The notes beneath the pieces were generated by a model, which saw only the letters and a program-made list of their open reading frames with translations, was not told where the DNA came from and searched no databases. A stretch of 49,375 nt of DNA from Rubripirellula obstinata (GTDB taxonomy: Bacteria > Planctomycetota > Planctomycetia > Pirellulales > Pirellulaceae): assembly GCF_001642955.1 (NCBI RefSeq), contig NZ_LWSK01000038.1:1-49375 (forward strand), written 5' to 3'. Below are positions 41,588 to 49,229 of this stretch, in pieces; positions within the stretch are counted from its first letter, which is position 1, and each line of letters starts with the position of its first letter. A program made the position numbers and the translations under genes.

Positions 41588-42505
41588 ATGCTCAAAACCC
41601 GAAAAAAGCTACCTTTCCGTCAGAAAGCCGGGCACTTTCGCTTCGCTGGAATCGCGATCGTCGCCTTGGCACCGATCGTGGCATTGGCCGCCGACGGCGA
41701 CACCGTCATCACGATCCCGGAGGCTCAGCTTTCCCTGATTCAGAACACCTTGATCGCGGCACCCATGGCGGGCGTCGTCGATGAGGTGATGGTAACCGAA
41801 GGTGATCGCGTCACGCCGGGGCAGAACATGGTTCAGCTAAATGCCGATCAGGTCACCACCGAACTGCGAGCCGCGGAAGCCGCATCCCAGGCGGCGCAAC
41901 TGGAAGCCGGCAACGATGTTGATGCTCGTTATGCGGCGCGAACGTTGGAAGTTCGTCAGAGAGAACTTCAACAGAACATCGAAGCCAACGAAGGGTTTGC
42001 CGGTGCGATCAGTGACACTGAAATTGAAAAATTGAAGTTGGTGGTCGATCAATCGCAACTCGCGATCGAGCAAGCCAAACATGATCTGCAAGTCGCCGCG
42101 GCCGCTGCGAGAGAAAAATCCGCCGCTGCTGAAATCGTGAAAGCTCGCTTAGAAAAACACTCGATCAAGGCACCCATCGAATCACAAGTGGTCGAAATTG
42201 ATGTGCAACCCGGACAATGGGTGGAAGCTGGCAAACCGGTGGTGCGACTGATTTCATTGGACCCGATCCGCGCCGAGTGTTTCGTCGATGGTCGCAAGCA
42301 TGGGGACGATCTAGTCGGTCGCCAAGTCGAGTTCACGATGGCAGAAACAGTTGGAACATCACCGACGCAAACGCTGGTTGGCGAAGTTGTCTTTGTATCA
42401 CCCGAAGTTCATCCGGTGACCGGTCAGGCACGGTTGTGGGCAACGCTGAAGAACCCAAGTAACAAAGGCCGCGCGGGAATGCGCGGTGCGCTAACGATCA
42501 AGTGA
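41588..42505 (+). CDS. HlyD-family periplasmic adaptor
   Basis: About 305 aa from ATG 41588 (MLKTRKKLPFRQKAGHFRFA); an ATG at 41477 is open but gives an odd extension. The signal (FAGIAIVALAPIVALAADG) is followed by a lipoyl half (LIAAPMAGVVDEVMVTEGDR), a coiled coil at residues 80-185 rich in Ala/Gln/Glu, the second lipoyl half (SIKAPIESQVVEIDVQPGQW) and a beta-barrel (FVDGRKHGDDLVGRQVEF). It is shorter than RND adaptors and has no pump gene next to it. Partners may be encoded elsewhere; downstream is only repeat DNA. Confidence 0.85.
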   Translation: MLKTRKKLPFRQKAGHFRFAGIAIVALAPIVALAADGDTVITIPEAQLSLIQNTLIAAPMAGVVDEVMVTEGDRVTPGQNMVQLNADQVTTELRAAEAASQAAQLEAGNDVDARYAARTLEVRQRELQQNIEANEGFAGAISDTEIEKLKLVVDQSQLAIEQAKHDLQVAAAAAREKSAAAEIVKARLEKHSIKAPIESQVVEIDVQPGQWVEAGKPVVRLISLDPIRAECFVDGRKHGDDLVGRQVEFTMAETVGTSPTQTLVGEVVFVSPEVHPVTGQARLWATLKNPSNKGRAGMRGALTIK

Positions 42506-42519
42506 CTTCACTTTTTCCG

Positions 42520-42546
42520 CGTAGCTGGTACCGCCAGTGTTCAGTC
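42520..42546. repeat. Palindromic element K, half copy
   Basis: CGTAGCTGGTACCGCCAGTG then TTCAGTC is the left arm of element K with three differences. Instead of a right arm it runs directly into the GTTTAACC-type element at 42547. This looks like a junction between two repeat families. Confidence 0.75.
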
Positions 42547-42664
42547 CAACGCCGTGAAGAGTTTTTGTCCCGGAAAAATCGTGTTAGTTCGTTTAGCCGC
42601 GTGGGCATCGCCCCGCGCGTTTGGGCCAGCACAGCGCGCGGAGCGATGCCTGGACCGCTAAATC
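42547..42664. repeat. Dispersed palindromic element (GTTTAACC-type), copy 2
   Basis: CAACGCCGTGAAGAGTTTTT (42547) matches the inverse of 7093-7110 and of 510-540. GTTTAGCCGCGTGGGCATCG (42591) is 27 of 29 identical to the left arm of copy 1. The right arm (42635-42662) is more diverged than in copy 1. Confidence 0.82.
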
Positions 42665-42755
42665 TTTTGTATTGACATAGTATTTTGAAATTCAGAATTT
42701 GTTCTGCTTTCAGTCCAATGCGGCCATTCGAATCGTCGGAGGCAACTCGATCAAT

Positions 42756-43065
42756 TTCCGTCCGGGCTTGTCCCGAATGGCGTGGACTTAAGGAAAATAG
42801 AGTTGGTTTCACAGAGCCCGCTTTCCTGCTTCCGTCCCGGCTTGTCCGGGCGGGGCGTGCAAGTGGCAGCTACCTCTAGCGACCACGCGCTCGTTCACCC
42901 CACTCCCACGAATCGCCAGAGGCGATTCGTGGGAGTGGGGTGAAATTTGTTTTGGAATTCCGTTGTAGCTTCCAGTTGTTATCCCCGCCGAGACAAGCTC
43001 GACGGAAGAAGGTTTCACGCATTGAATTCCTTAAGTCCACGCCATTCGGGGCAAGCCCGGCGGAA
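42756..43065. repeat. Nested inverted repeat with a 24-bp stem at its centre
   Basis: Outer arms: TTCCGTCCGGGCTTGTCCCG... (42756-42795) against 43027-43065. Middle arms: CTTCCGTCCCGGCTTGTCCG (about 42830) against CGAGACAAGCTCGACGGAAG (about 42994). Centre: TTCACCCCACTCCCACGAAT... at 42894-42917 is perfectly complementary over 24 bp to 42921-42944 with a loop of only 3 bases (AGA). No gene is present from 42506 to about 43070. Confidence 0.88.
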
Positions 43066-43069
43066 GCAG

Positions 43070-43399
43070 TCACCATCGCGATGAGAATAAAACCTGCGCA
43101 AACGAGAACTGCTGCAACCCCAAACTTTGAGCGGACCAGGCTAAGCTCGCTTGCACGGATTTCTCATCCGGCTCACTAACCTCAGTGGATTGCTCTTTCG
43201 CGATCTCGTACAACCGTCTCGCGGATTCCAATTGCTGTTCTCGTAAAACTTGAAGCATGGATGCCTTCTTCTTCTCAATCTCCAGATCCGCAGCGGTTGG
43301 GTCGGGTTCTAGTTGTTTCGATAGAACATGGGATTGCCTGATTGGGTTGGGTGTAAAAGTAGGCCGTAGCGAGCGGAGCGAGTTACGGCGTTGCGTCAT
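43070..43399 (-). CDS. Doubtful 109-aa ORF, possible gene remnant
   Basis: The first ~15 residues (MTQRRNSLRSLRPTF) are encoded by the palindrome at 43358-43431, with the ATG in its loop. The middle is hydrophilic and helical (EIEKKKASMLQVLREQQLESARRLYEIAKEQS), which looks like real protein sequence, so a truncated gene whose front was replaced by the repeat is possible. I do not recognise the family. Confidence 0.35.
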   Translation of the reverse strand: MTQRRNSLRSLRPTFTPNPIRQSHVLSKQLEPDPTAADLEIEKKKASMLQVLREQQLESARRLYEIAKEQSTEVSEPDEKSVQASLAWSAQSLGLQQFSFAQVLFSSRW

Positions 43400-43431
43400 G
43401 CCGTAACTCGCTCCGCTCGCTACGGCCTACT
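43358..43431. repeat. 32-bp-arm perfect palindrome
   Basis: AGTAGGCCGTAGCGAGCGGA... (43358-43389) is fully complementary to 43400-43431, with a 10-base loop GTTGCGTCAT. It is bounded by two doubtful minus-strand ORFs, supplying the start of one (43399) and the stop of the other (43427-43429). Confidence 0.93.
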
Positions 43432-43555
43432 GAAGCAAATCTTCGATTTCAATTTCAACATCTTTCAACATTGACTCGATTTCGCTTTCAGTCGGCACGC
43501 CAACGGCACGCGAATTCTGATCCGACACAAACCAAACCAAACCGGCGATCAACAT
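43427..43555 (-). CDS. Possible 42-aa ORF or gene fragment
   Basis: Reading from ATG 43555 (or GTG 43594) gives MLIAGLVWFVSDQNSRAVGV then an acidic tail (SEIESMLKDVEIEIEDLLQ). One hydrophobic segment is present. Upstream it runs straight into element K (43594-43665) and its TAG stop lies in the palindrome at 43358-43431. It may be a leftover C-terminus of a gene cut up by repeats, or a small membrane peptide. Confidence 0.35.
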   Translation of the reverse strand: MLIAGLVWFVSDQNSRAVGVPTESEIESMLKDVEIEIEDLLQ

Positions 43556-43593
43556 CGTCTTAAGCTGACCGCGGAGGTTGCCAGCGACCTGCA

Positions 43594-43665
43594 CGTAGCT
43601 GATCCCGCCAGGGTTCAGTCGAGCTTGATCCGATCGTGGACTGAACCCTGGTGGGATCAGCTACG
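43594..43665. repeat. Palindromic element K, copy 2
   Basis: Arms CGTAGCTGATCCCGCCAGGG then TTCAGTC (43594-43620) and GACTGAACCCTGGTGGGATC then AGCTACG (43639-43665), 26 of 27 paired, 18-base loop. The core base change GGGCCC to GATCCC on one side is compensated by GGGATC on the other, so pairing is kept. Confidence 0.92.
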
Positions 43666-43709
43666 GAAATTAGCGGTGAATCCGCTCCGCGGGTGACGGC
43701 CTGCGTTTT

Positions 43710-46277
43710 TCAGTCAGCGCTGCGCATCACAGACACGGTCAGGTCGCCGGTCGATGCGGCATCGGCTTGTTTAGGCGATGTGATGAGCATCAATCGTTGG
43801 CCTGTGCGTGCATCTCTCAAAGAACAAGCCAATGCTGTTTCGACGTCCGTTAGTAGAATTTGCCAACGCAACGAATGTTTGCCTGCGCGAATCAGCAAGC
43901 GAGTTGAATTGCTGATCTGATCCAGTTCAAGCGGTTCCCCATCGAGTAGCGCCGCTTCACGAATTGTTTCAGACGGTGGCGATAAGGCCAGAACCACCCA
44001 TTGATCGTCGTCGCAGCTAAATTCGCCTTCAAATTCGATCAAGGCATCTTTCAACGGTCGTCGAAGCTGCTTTGCGATCGAATGGAGCATCGCTGGTGTG
44101 ATGCCAACGTCAAGTTGATAACGAATGCGAACGCCTAAATCTTCGCCATCAACTTTGATCCGTCCGACCAACCAATCGTTGGTTGTTTCGGTGCTGGTTG
44201 TTTCGGTGCTGGCTGCAGAATCGGGAGCCTGCTTTGGCATCTCGCTTGATGGCGGCTTGGTTTCTGCGATTGCAGAGACCGATACCACGTTGCTTGGATT
44301 GGCGCGTTGCTGGTTCAGCTTCAAATGCAACGGTAGTTCCTGCAAGATCGTTTCGGTTCTCTGCTTTGCGTCTGACTGGGCGACCGCCGCGGCCCGAACA
44401 GATGATTGTTCCAGCAATTCGATGGCGTGCAGTCGTAGCTGATTGGCTGAGCGACCCGACAAACGATTGGCTGCGTCGTTCCAGCGGTCAGCTAGATCCG
44501 CCCAAGCGATCGGATCCGAAAGAAAGGCATCGCTTGTGTGCATTTCCAATTCCGACTTGGCTAGAGCAGCCAATCGCGGGTCCGAAGTTTCTGCGAGGAA
44601 GCGTAGCCCTTGGCACCAATCGCCGAGCACCAAACAGTAGTATCGGCCCAGCGAACTGCCGCCGCTGACATCGGTTGGAATGGATTCGACTTGTCCGTGA
44701 AGTCGCATCACTCTTTGGGCAGTCGTCGAGAGACGTTCAGCGTACTTGAGCGATTTTTGGTAGCTGGCAATCAGCGATACGATATCGTTCACGTCGGAAT
44801 CATTGCCTTCGACTTGGTCAATAGCAAACAAATCAGATCGCTGCTGGATCGATGCTAGTACTTCGCCGGCCTGGTCGAGTGCTTCGCGTTTGATCAGGGA
44901 TTCGATCAAACCGAACCCGGCAAAAAAGAACTGGTTCAAGTCTTCCGGCAAAGTCACGTGCTCAGAAGCATCGATGTAGGACTGTTTCCAGACGTCAGCT
45001 TCGTCAATCTTGTAAGCAGCCAATCGCGACGTGACGCTGGCTAGTGATACAGGGTTTGAACCTGATTCCAACCATTCAAAACTACCCAACATTGATGCAG
45101 CGGTGAAATGATCGACTGATCCCGGTGAAAAATCGGCTTGAGCGTCAATGATCCAATCGCGAATCGTTTTGAAGTTGACGCTACTGATGCTTGCGCCGCC
45201 AGCGTTGATCGATTGCAGGATCCTTCGCCGAGCGATTGCAATGTCCTCGGGATGCGGAACAGGAAACAGTTCCTGCGATACGCTTGGCGATGGTTCGACA
45301 ACTTCATCGGAGGCGATTGCCGTCACTTCGGGTGATGCTGAATCCGTCGATTCCAAGTCCATTGCTTCGGCGTCGTTCGATTCCAATGCAACCGCTTCTG
45401 GATCGATGGCAAGGTGTTCGGCGACTTTGGGGATCGAAGCGATTGCAAATTCGGGTTCGACGATTGTGTCTTCGATGACCTCCACTGGGACCTCCACTGG
45501 ATTGGGAAGTGGAGACGCTGGAATGCTCGATTGCGTTTGTACTGGTGGGCTGCGGTCTTGCTTGATCGATGCGACTGCGGTCGTTGTCTGGGGCAAAGTT
45601 TTTGGCAAAGTGCTGGGCAAAGTGCTCGGCAGGGACTTCCATCCCAACACCGAACCCACCAGGATTCCCATCGCGGCCATGGACGACCCAATCCAGACGC
45701 TTCGGTTTGAGTTGTTCCGTTGTCGTCGAATTCGAGTGCCCGATGCTAAGTCGCGATCATCGAGACTTAGTTGCCAGATTTCGGCGTCATTGAGTTGCGT
45801 TGTCGGTGTCTCAAAAGCGTCATTGCTGATGTTCGGATTGCTGAAAGCACTTGAAACTGGCGGTGGAACAGGCTCGGCAGCCTCCAATCGTTGTGTCGAT
45901 AGCTCTGGTTTGGTGGCATCGAAACGGGTTGCCCCCGCCGCGGTCAAAGCGAGCGGAAGGATTCGCCCGATGTAGGCTCGCTGGTGAGCGTTGGGTCGCA
46001 ACCTTGGATCCAACAGCCGATAAGTCGACGTCACCACTCGCGAGAGCTGCAACCAAGAATCGTTCCAATTTGCATCTTCACCGAATGCCCGGATTTCGTT
46101 TTCTTCGCTGTCGCTTAGCTCGTTAAACGACGACGCCAACAATTCATTCGCCAAGGGCAATGCGTTACGAGATGCCGCGCCACGAATGACGCTCAAGCGA
46201 ACCTCGTTTGGACGCACTCCTAAACGCCGAAAATCTTCGACATTCAAATCTCTCGATATTGCGGTTTGACGTGACAT
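43710..46277 (-). CDS. 855-aa single-helix membrane protein, unknown function
   Basis: A large protein with no N-terminal signal. Residues 1-190 are a cytoplasmic part (MSRQTAISRDLNVEDFRRLG, with TAAGATRFDAT). One membrane helix follows at about 194-212 (VWIGSSMAAMGILVGSVLG). Then comes a long Pro/Ser/Glu-rich linker to about residue 340, and an extracytoplasmic helical-repeat-like region containing LGDWCQGLRFLAETSDPRLAALAKSELE. The C-terminal 160 residues are beta-rich (WLVGRIKVDGEDLGVRIRYQLD; DDDQWVVLALSPPSE). A similar topology is used by planctomycete signalling proteins, but no kinase or sigma domain is seen. It lies downstream of the esterase-fold gene on the same strand with a 233-bp gap. 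Confidence 0.7.
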   Translation of the reverse strand: MSRQTAISRDLNVEDFRRLGVRPNEVRLSVIRGAASRNALPLANELLASSFNELSDSEENEIRAFGEDANWNDSWLQLSRVVTSTYRLLDPRLRPNAHQRAYIGRILPLALTAAGATRFDATKPELSTQRLEAAEPVPPPVSSAFSNPNISNDAFETPTTQLNDAEIWQLSLDDRDLASGTRIRRQRNNSNRSVWIGSSMAAMGILVGSVLGWKSLPSTLPSTLPKTLPQTTTAVASIKQDRSPPVQTQSSIPASPLPNPVEVPVEVIEDTIVEPEFAIASIPKVAEHLAIDPEAVALESNDAEAMDLESTDSASPEVTAIASDEVVEPSPSVSQELFPVPHPEDIAIARRRILQSINAGGASISSVNFKTIRDWIIDAQADFSPGSVDHFTAASMLGSFEWLESGSNPVSLASVTSRLAAYKIDEADVWKQSYIDASEHVTLPEDLNQFFFAGFGLIESLIKREALDQAGEVLASIQQRSDLFAIDQVEGNDSDVNDIVSLIASYQKSLKYAERLSTTAQRVMRLHGQVESIPTDVSGGSSLGRYYCLVLGDWCQGLRFLAETSDPRLAALAKSELEMHTSDAFLSDPIAWADLADRWNDAANRLSGRSANQLRLHAIELLEQSSVRAAAVAQSDAKQRTETILQELPLHLKLNQQRANPSNVVSVSAIAETKPPSSEMPKQAPDSAASTETTSTETTNDWLVGRIKVDGEDLGVRIRYQLDVGITPAMLHSIAKQLRRPLKDALIEFEGEFSCDDDQWVVLALSPPSETIREAALLDGEPLELDQISNSTRLLIRAGKHSLRWQILLTDVETALACSLRDARTGQRLMLITSPKQADAASTGDLTVSVMRSAD

Positions 46278-46510
46278 GGTTTGCGAATCGAATCGCGGCT
46301 TTACTCAACACTTTCAATAGGAACTGGAATACCGGTTCGGCAATCCGAACCCCGATATTATCGCATGGTCGAGCTACCTAAACTGATTTTGTTTGGCGTG
46401 AAAATGGAGATTGATCGGGATAATGGACTCGGTTCGCTAGGATGCCCCTAAATCGCGTCTAAGGGGACTGAAATTGAACCAAGTCACCGCCTGGAATGCC
46501 GGGAAACTGG
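46278..46510. other. Intergenic with two small hairpins
   Basis: A 233-bp gap between two minus-strand genes. GGTTCGG/CCGAACC with a 4-base loop lies near 46338-46355, and CCCCTAA...TAAGGGG near 46445-46466. Either may be the terminator of the 46511 gene or part of the leader of the 855-aa gene. No ORF is seen. Confidence 0.35.
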
Positions 46511-49132
46511 CTAAGGGAGGTCGATTTGCATCCAAAACGCTCGTTTTCGGTCGGCTCGACGGCGAGCGTCCTCCAGCATCGTCTTTAGATCGCCGTCAAA
46601 GTCATGGTAGGACGGTCGGGTGCCGTATCGGACGACAATTTGCTGCGACATGTCGATGATCCCTTTCATCGGCCTCAGTCCCAAGCGAATTCGGTCGCTG
46701 GGTGCTTTGCTGACTCGAACCTGGTTTCCCGTTCCAATCGATCCAGCGACGGTGCCCGAGCGGATTCGCGATGCCTGATCCCACAGGATCGGATTTATGT
46801 CGACGCCAGGCTTCAGTTCGCCAAGTTCCAGCCACCAAAAAAACTGATCGCCGCGTCGCATCGTGTTGACTTCAAATTCTTGCGGCATCGGTCGACGCTG
46901 GTGCTGCTTCGTTTTCATCCACTCGAAGAGCCGCGGGATTTCATCGTAGAAAAATTCGCGTCCGCGGCCTCGGTACATGATCACCAACGCATCGTGATGG
47001 AACGACATGTAATCGTCCAAAATCGCACTCGCGCCCGCGTCAACGTTGCCATCCAATTCACCCATCAACAAGTACATCGGAACGAACCGAGCATTGGGTT
47101 CGTAATGATGAATGGTTTTGTCAGGATTCGCGCTGATCGAAATCATGCCAGCCCAAAGGTCAGGGTGCGCTAACGCGATGTCCCATGCCGCGGTCGCTCC
47201 CTCGCCGTGACCGGCAATAAAGATCCGGTCCGAATCGATGCTGCACCGCCGCATCGCGTCTCGCATTGCCACCAAGACGCGTTCGTGTTCGGCGGGTGTG
47301 TATTCATAAGTCCGCTGAGTATCGCGGCTCCACAACGGCGCGACCACTACGAAACCATTTCTGGCCGCGTGCCCCAACCGAGCTTTGGATTCGCTGTTGT
47401 AGATTCCTGACCACCAATCAATCTGGTCTTTGGGGTCGCCGCCGGCCGCGTGAAGAGCGACGACGCACGGATAGGATCGCAGCGGGTTGTATTCGGGCGG
47501 AAGTTGCACCAGGTATCGGGCTCGTTCGGTCTCGACGCGAAAGTAGCCTTCGATTTCTTCGCTCTTGGATTCATCCGGCCAGGGAAGTGTTGGTTTTAAC
47601 AGTGGCAACATTCGGTCAACGTATTCCGGTAACGCGCCTTCCAGGTTTTTTAAAGCAACCAAGATTGATTCCCGACGCGCCGCATCGACACAACTTAAAT
47701 ACTCAGCAACCAGATCACGAACTTGGCCGAGCGAAGCGGCGATGGCTAGGTTTTGAACACCGGAACCTGAACCGAGCAACCAGCCGCTGATGGCAAGTGC
47801 CACGCGATCTTCGATTGCAATCGTTTCGGCATCTTTTAGCCGCGTGTAGTCGCTAAGCCTGACAAGCGTATCGGCCGACAGTTCCTTTTCGATTTCATCG
47901 ACGATGCTGGCAATCTTGGCGGCTTGGCCATCGGGCAATTGCTTGACCTGCTTGCGAAGCTGGACGACAAGATCTTTGCAGTCTTGTTCTTTTTGATTCA
48001 AGTCAGCAATCGCGTCTTGAACCTTTAGCCGAGTGATACGGCCAACATCATCGGTGGGGAAGTTCTTTAGAATTCCCTTGGCGAGTTGATATTGCCCCGC
48101 CTCGGCTCGCAGCTCCGCTTCATCGAGTAGTTGTGATGCTTGTCGCTGCGTTAAACCAATCAATTGTTTTTCGAGAGACTCTTCTTCGGGGAAGTCGCGG
48201 ATTGTTTCTTTGAGTGCATCCTTTGCGTCGCTAAAACGACCGGCGGCGATGTAGAAACGAACGACTTCAAGTCGCCCATTCAAGTCCGTTCGGTCGATTC
48301 GGTTGGCAAAGACTTGGTTCAGTGACGATGACGGCAATGAACTGGTTGCAACACGCATGTCCCACAGCAACGTGGGTTGTCCCTGTGCTGGTTTGAGTGC
48401 GATCAGTCGTGCGTATCGAGGATTGATTTCTCGGATTCCTTGAATCACATGAACCGGCCCCTTGGGGCCACTCATTCGCAATTCGCGTCGGCCAAATTCA
48501 TTGAATGGGGAAATCGCCAGAATGTTGCCCAGACCCGCGACCAACTTTCCGCCCAGCGGTTTGGGTTGCCAGATTTCAATCGACTGGGCGAGGTTGGGTT
48601 GTTGGACCGGCGGCGCGATGACCATCGATTTGCCGTGGATGTATTGGCGTCGCAGTCCATCGTCGATCAACCAGATCGGTCGCACGTTGACTTGGTTGGC
48701 CGCGGCGGCACCAAAGCCCTCTTTGAGAGACGCAATTTCCGCCTTGGATCCACGCAAAACCATGCCGTTGCGAAGCTGAAAGACTTGTTCGGCAAAAGCG
48801 GTTTGTGTGATCAGGCAGATTGCAAAGATGGCTAGCAGGAAAGCCCGCTGGGCTAGGGAGAACGTCCGGCTTAGGACCGTGTTTTGCGAACTCTCTCGTA
48901 GCTGGGCCCGCCAGGGTTCAGTCGGGTAGAGCTGCTGATGGACTGAACCCTGGCGGGCCCAGCTACGGGAAAACTGGGAAGTTATTTCGGAACAGTTCCT
49001 TAGGACCGTCGGAACAAGAAGTGACGGGACACTTGGTAGCGAAAGTCGCCAAGACTTTTGGTTTGTGGAGTTGCCGAAACTCTTGGCGAGTTTCGTTAGG
49101 CCATTTATTGTTCCGACGATCCTTAGGATCAA
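46511..49132 (-). CDS. Secreted alpha/beta-hydrolase-fold protein lacking catalytic Ser and His
   Basis: About 870 aa if read from TTG 49132. The signal peptide is SLAQRAFLLAIFAICLITQTAFA. Next is a beta-rich region, then a helical TPR-like part (AKDALKETIRDFPEEESLEKQ). A C-terminal esterase/peptidase fold has YPCVVALHAAGGDPKDQ, a nucleophile elbow IFIAGHGEGATAAWDIALAHPDLWAG, YLLMGELDGNVDAG and MYRGRGREFFYDEIPRLFEWM. The usual G-H-S-x-G is G-H-G-E-G (Gly codon 47204-47206), and the expected His of GRGHE is Arg, so hydrolysis by a normal triad is unlikely. No ATG, GTG or TTG lies between 49132 and the signal peptide. Intervening codons come from repeats, so the true start is unresolved. Confidence 0.7.
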   Translation of the reverse strand: MILRIVGTINGLTKLAKSFGNSTNQKSWRLSLPSVPSLLVPTVLRNCSEITSQFSRSWARQGSVHQQLYPTEPWRAQLRESSQNTVLSRTFSLAQRAFLLAIFAICLITQTAFAEQVFQLRNGMVLRGSKAEIASLKEGFGAAAANQVNVRPIWLIDDGLRRQYIHGKSMVIAPPVQQPNLAQSIEIWQPKPLGGKLVAGLGNILAISPFNEFGRRELRMSGPKGPVHVIQGIREINPRYARLIALKPAQGQPTLLWDMRVATSSLPSSSLNQVFANRIDRTDLNGRLEVVRFYIAAGRFSDAKDALKETIRDFPEEESLEKQLIGLTQRQASQLLDEAELRAEAGQYQLAKGILKNFPTDDVGRITRLKVQDAIADLNQKEQDCKDLVVQLRKQVKQLPDGQAAKIASIVDEIEKELSADTLVRLSDYTRLKDAETIAIEDRVALAISGWLLGSGSGVQNLAIAASLGQVRDLVAEYLSCVDAARRESILVALKNLEGALPEYVDRMLPLLKPTLPWPDESKSEEIEGYFRVETERARYLVQLPPEYNPLRSYPCVVALHAAGGDPKDQIDWWSGIYNSESKARLGHAARNGFVVVAPLWSRDTQRTYEYTPAEHERVLVAMRDAMRRCSIDSDRIFIAGHGEGATAAWDIALAHPDLWAGMISISANPDKTIHHYEPNARFVPMYLLMGELDGNVDAGASAILDDYMSFHHDALVIMYRGRGREFFYDEIPRLFEWMKTKQHQRRPMPQEFEVNTMRRGDQFFWWLELGELKPGVDINPILWDQASRIRSGTVAGSIGTGNQVRVSKAPSDRIRLGLRPMKGIIDMSQQIVVRYGTRPSYHDFDGDLKTMLEDARRRADRKRAFWMQIDLP
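48897..48967. repeat. Palindromic element K, copy 3
   Basis: CGTAGCTGGGCCCGCCAGGG then TTCAGTC (48897-48923) pairs perfectly over 27 bp with GACTGAACCCTGGCGGGCCC then AGCTACG (48941-48967), loop of 17 bases. It lies about 15 codons upstream of the signal-peptide helix of the hydrolase-fold gene, open in its frame. Confidence 0.95.
49036..49099. repeat. Imperfect palindromic element H, copy 4
   Basis: Left arm 49036-49061 (GTAGCGAAAGTCGCCAAGAC then TTTTGG), right arm 49074-49099 (CCGAAACTCTTGGCGAGTTT then CGTTAG), 12-base loop. It is upstream of the hydrolase-fold signal peptide and open in its frame (minus strand). Confidence 0.9.
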
Positions 49133-49145
49133 GTACGACGACAGG

Positions 49146-49220
49146 CCAGTATCTTCAGGTCCAGTATCTTCAGGTCCGGTATCTTCAGGTCCGGTATCTT
49201 CAGGTCCGGTATCTTCAGTT
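49146..49220. repeat. 15-bp tandem repeat, about five units
   Basis: ATCTTCAGGTCCGGT is repeated about five times from 49151 (first unit CCAGT, last unit decaying to TTCTGG). On the minus strand it reads as repeated EDTGP, which keeps the frame toward the hydrolase-fold gene open but does not look like functional protein. Confidence 0.9.
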
Positions 49221-49229
49221 CTGGAGGGC

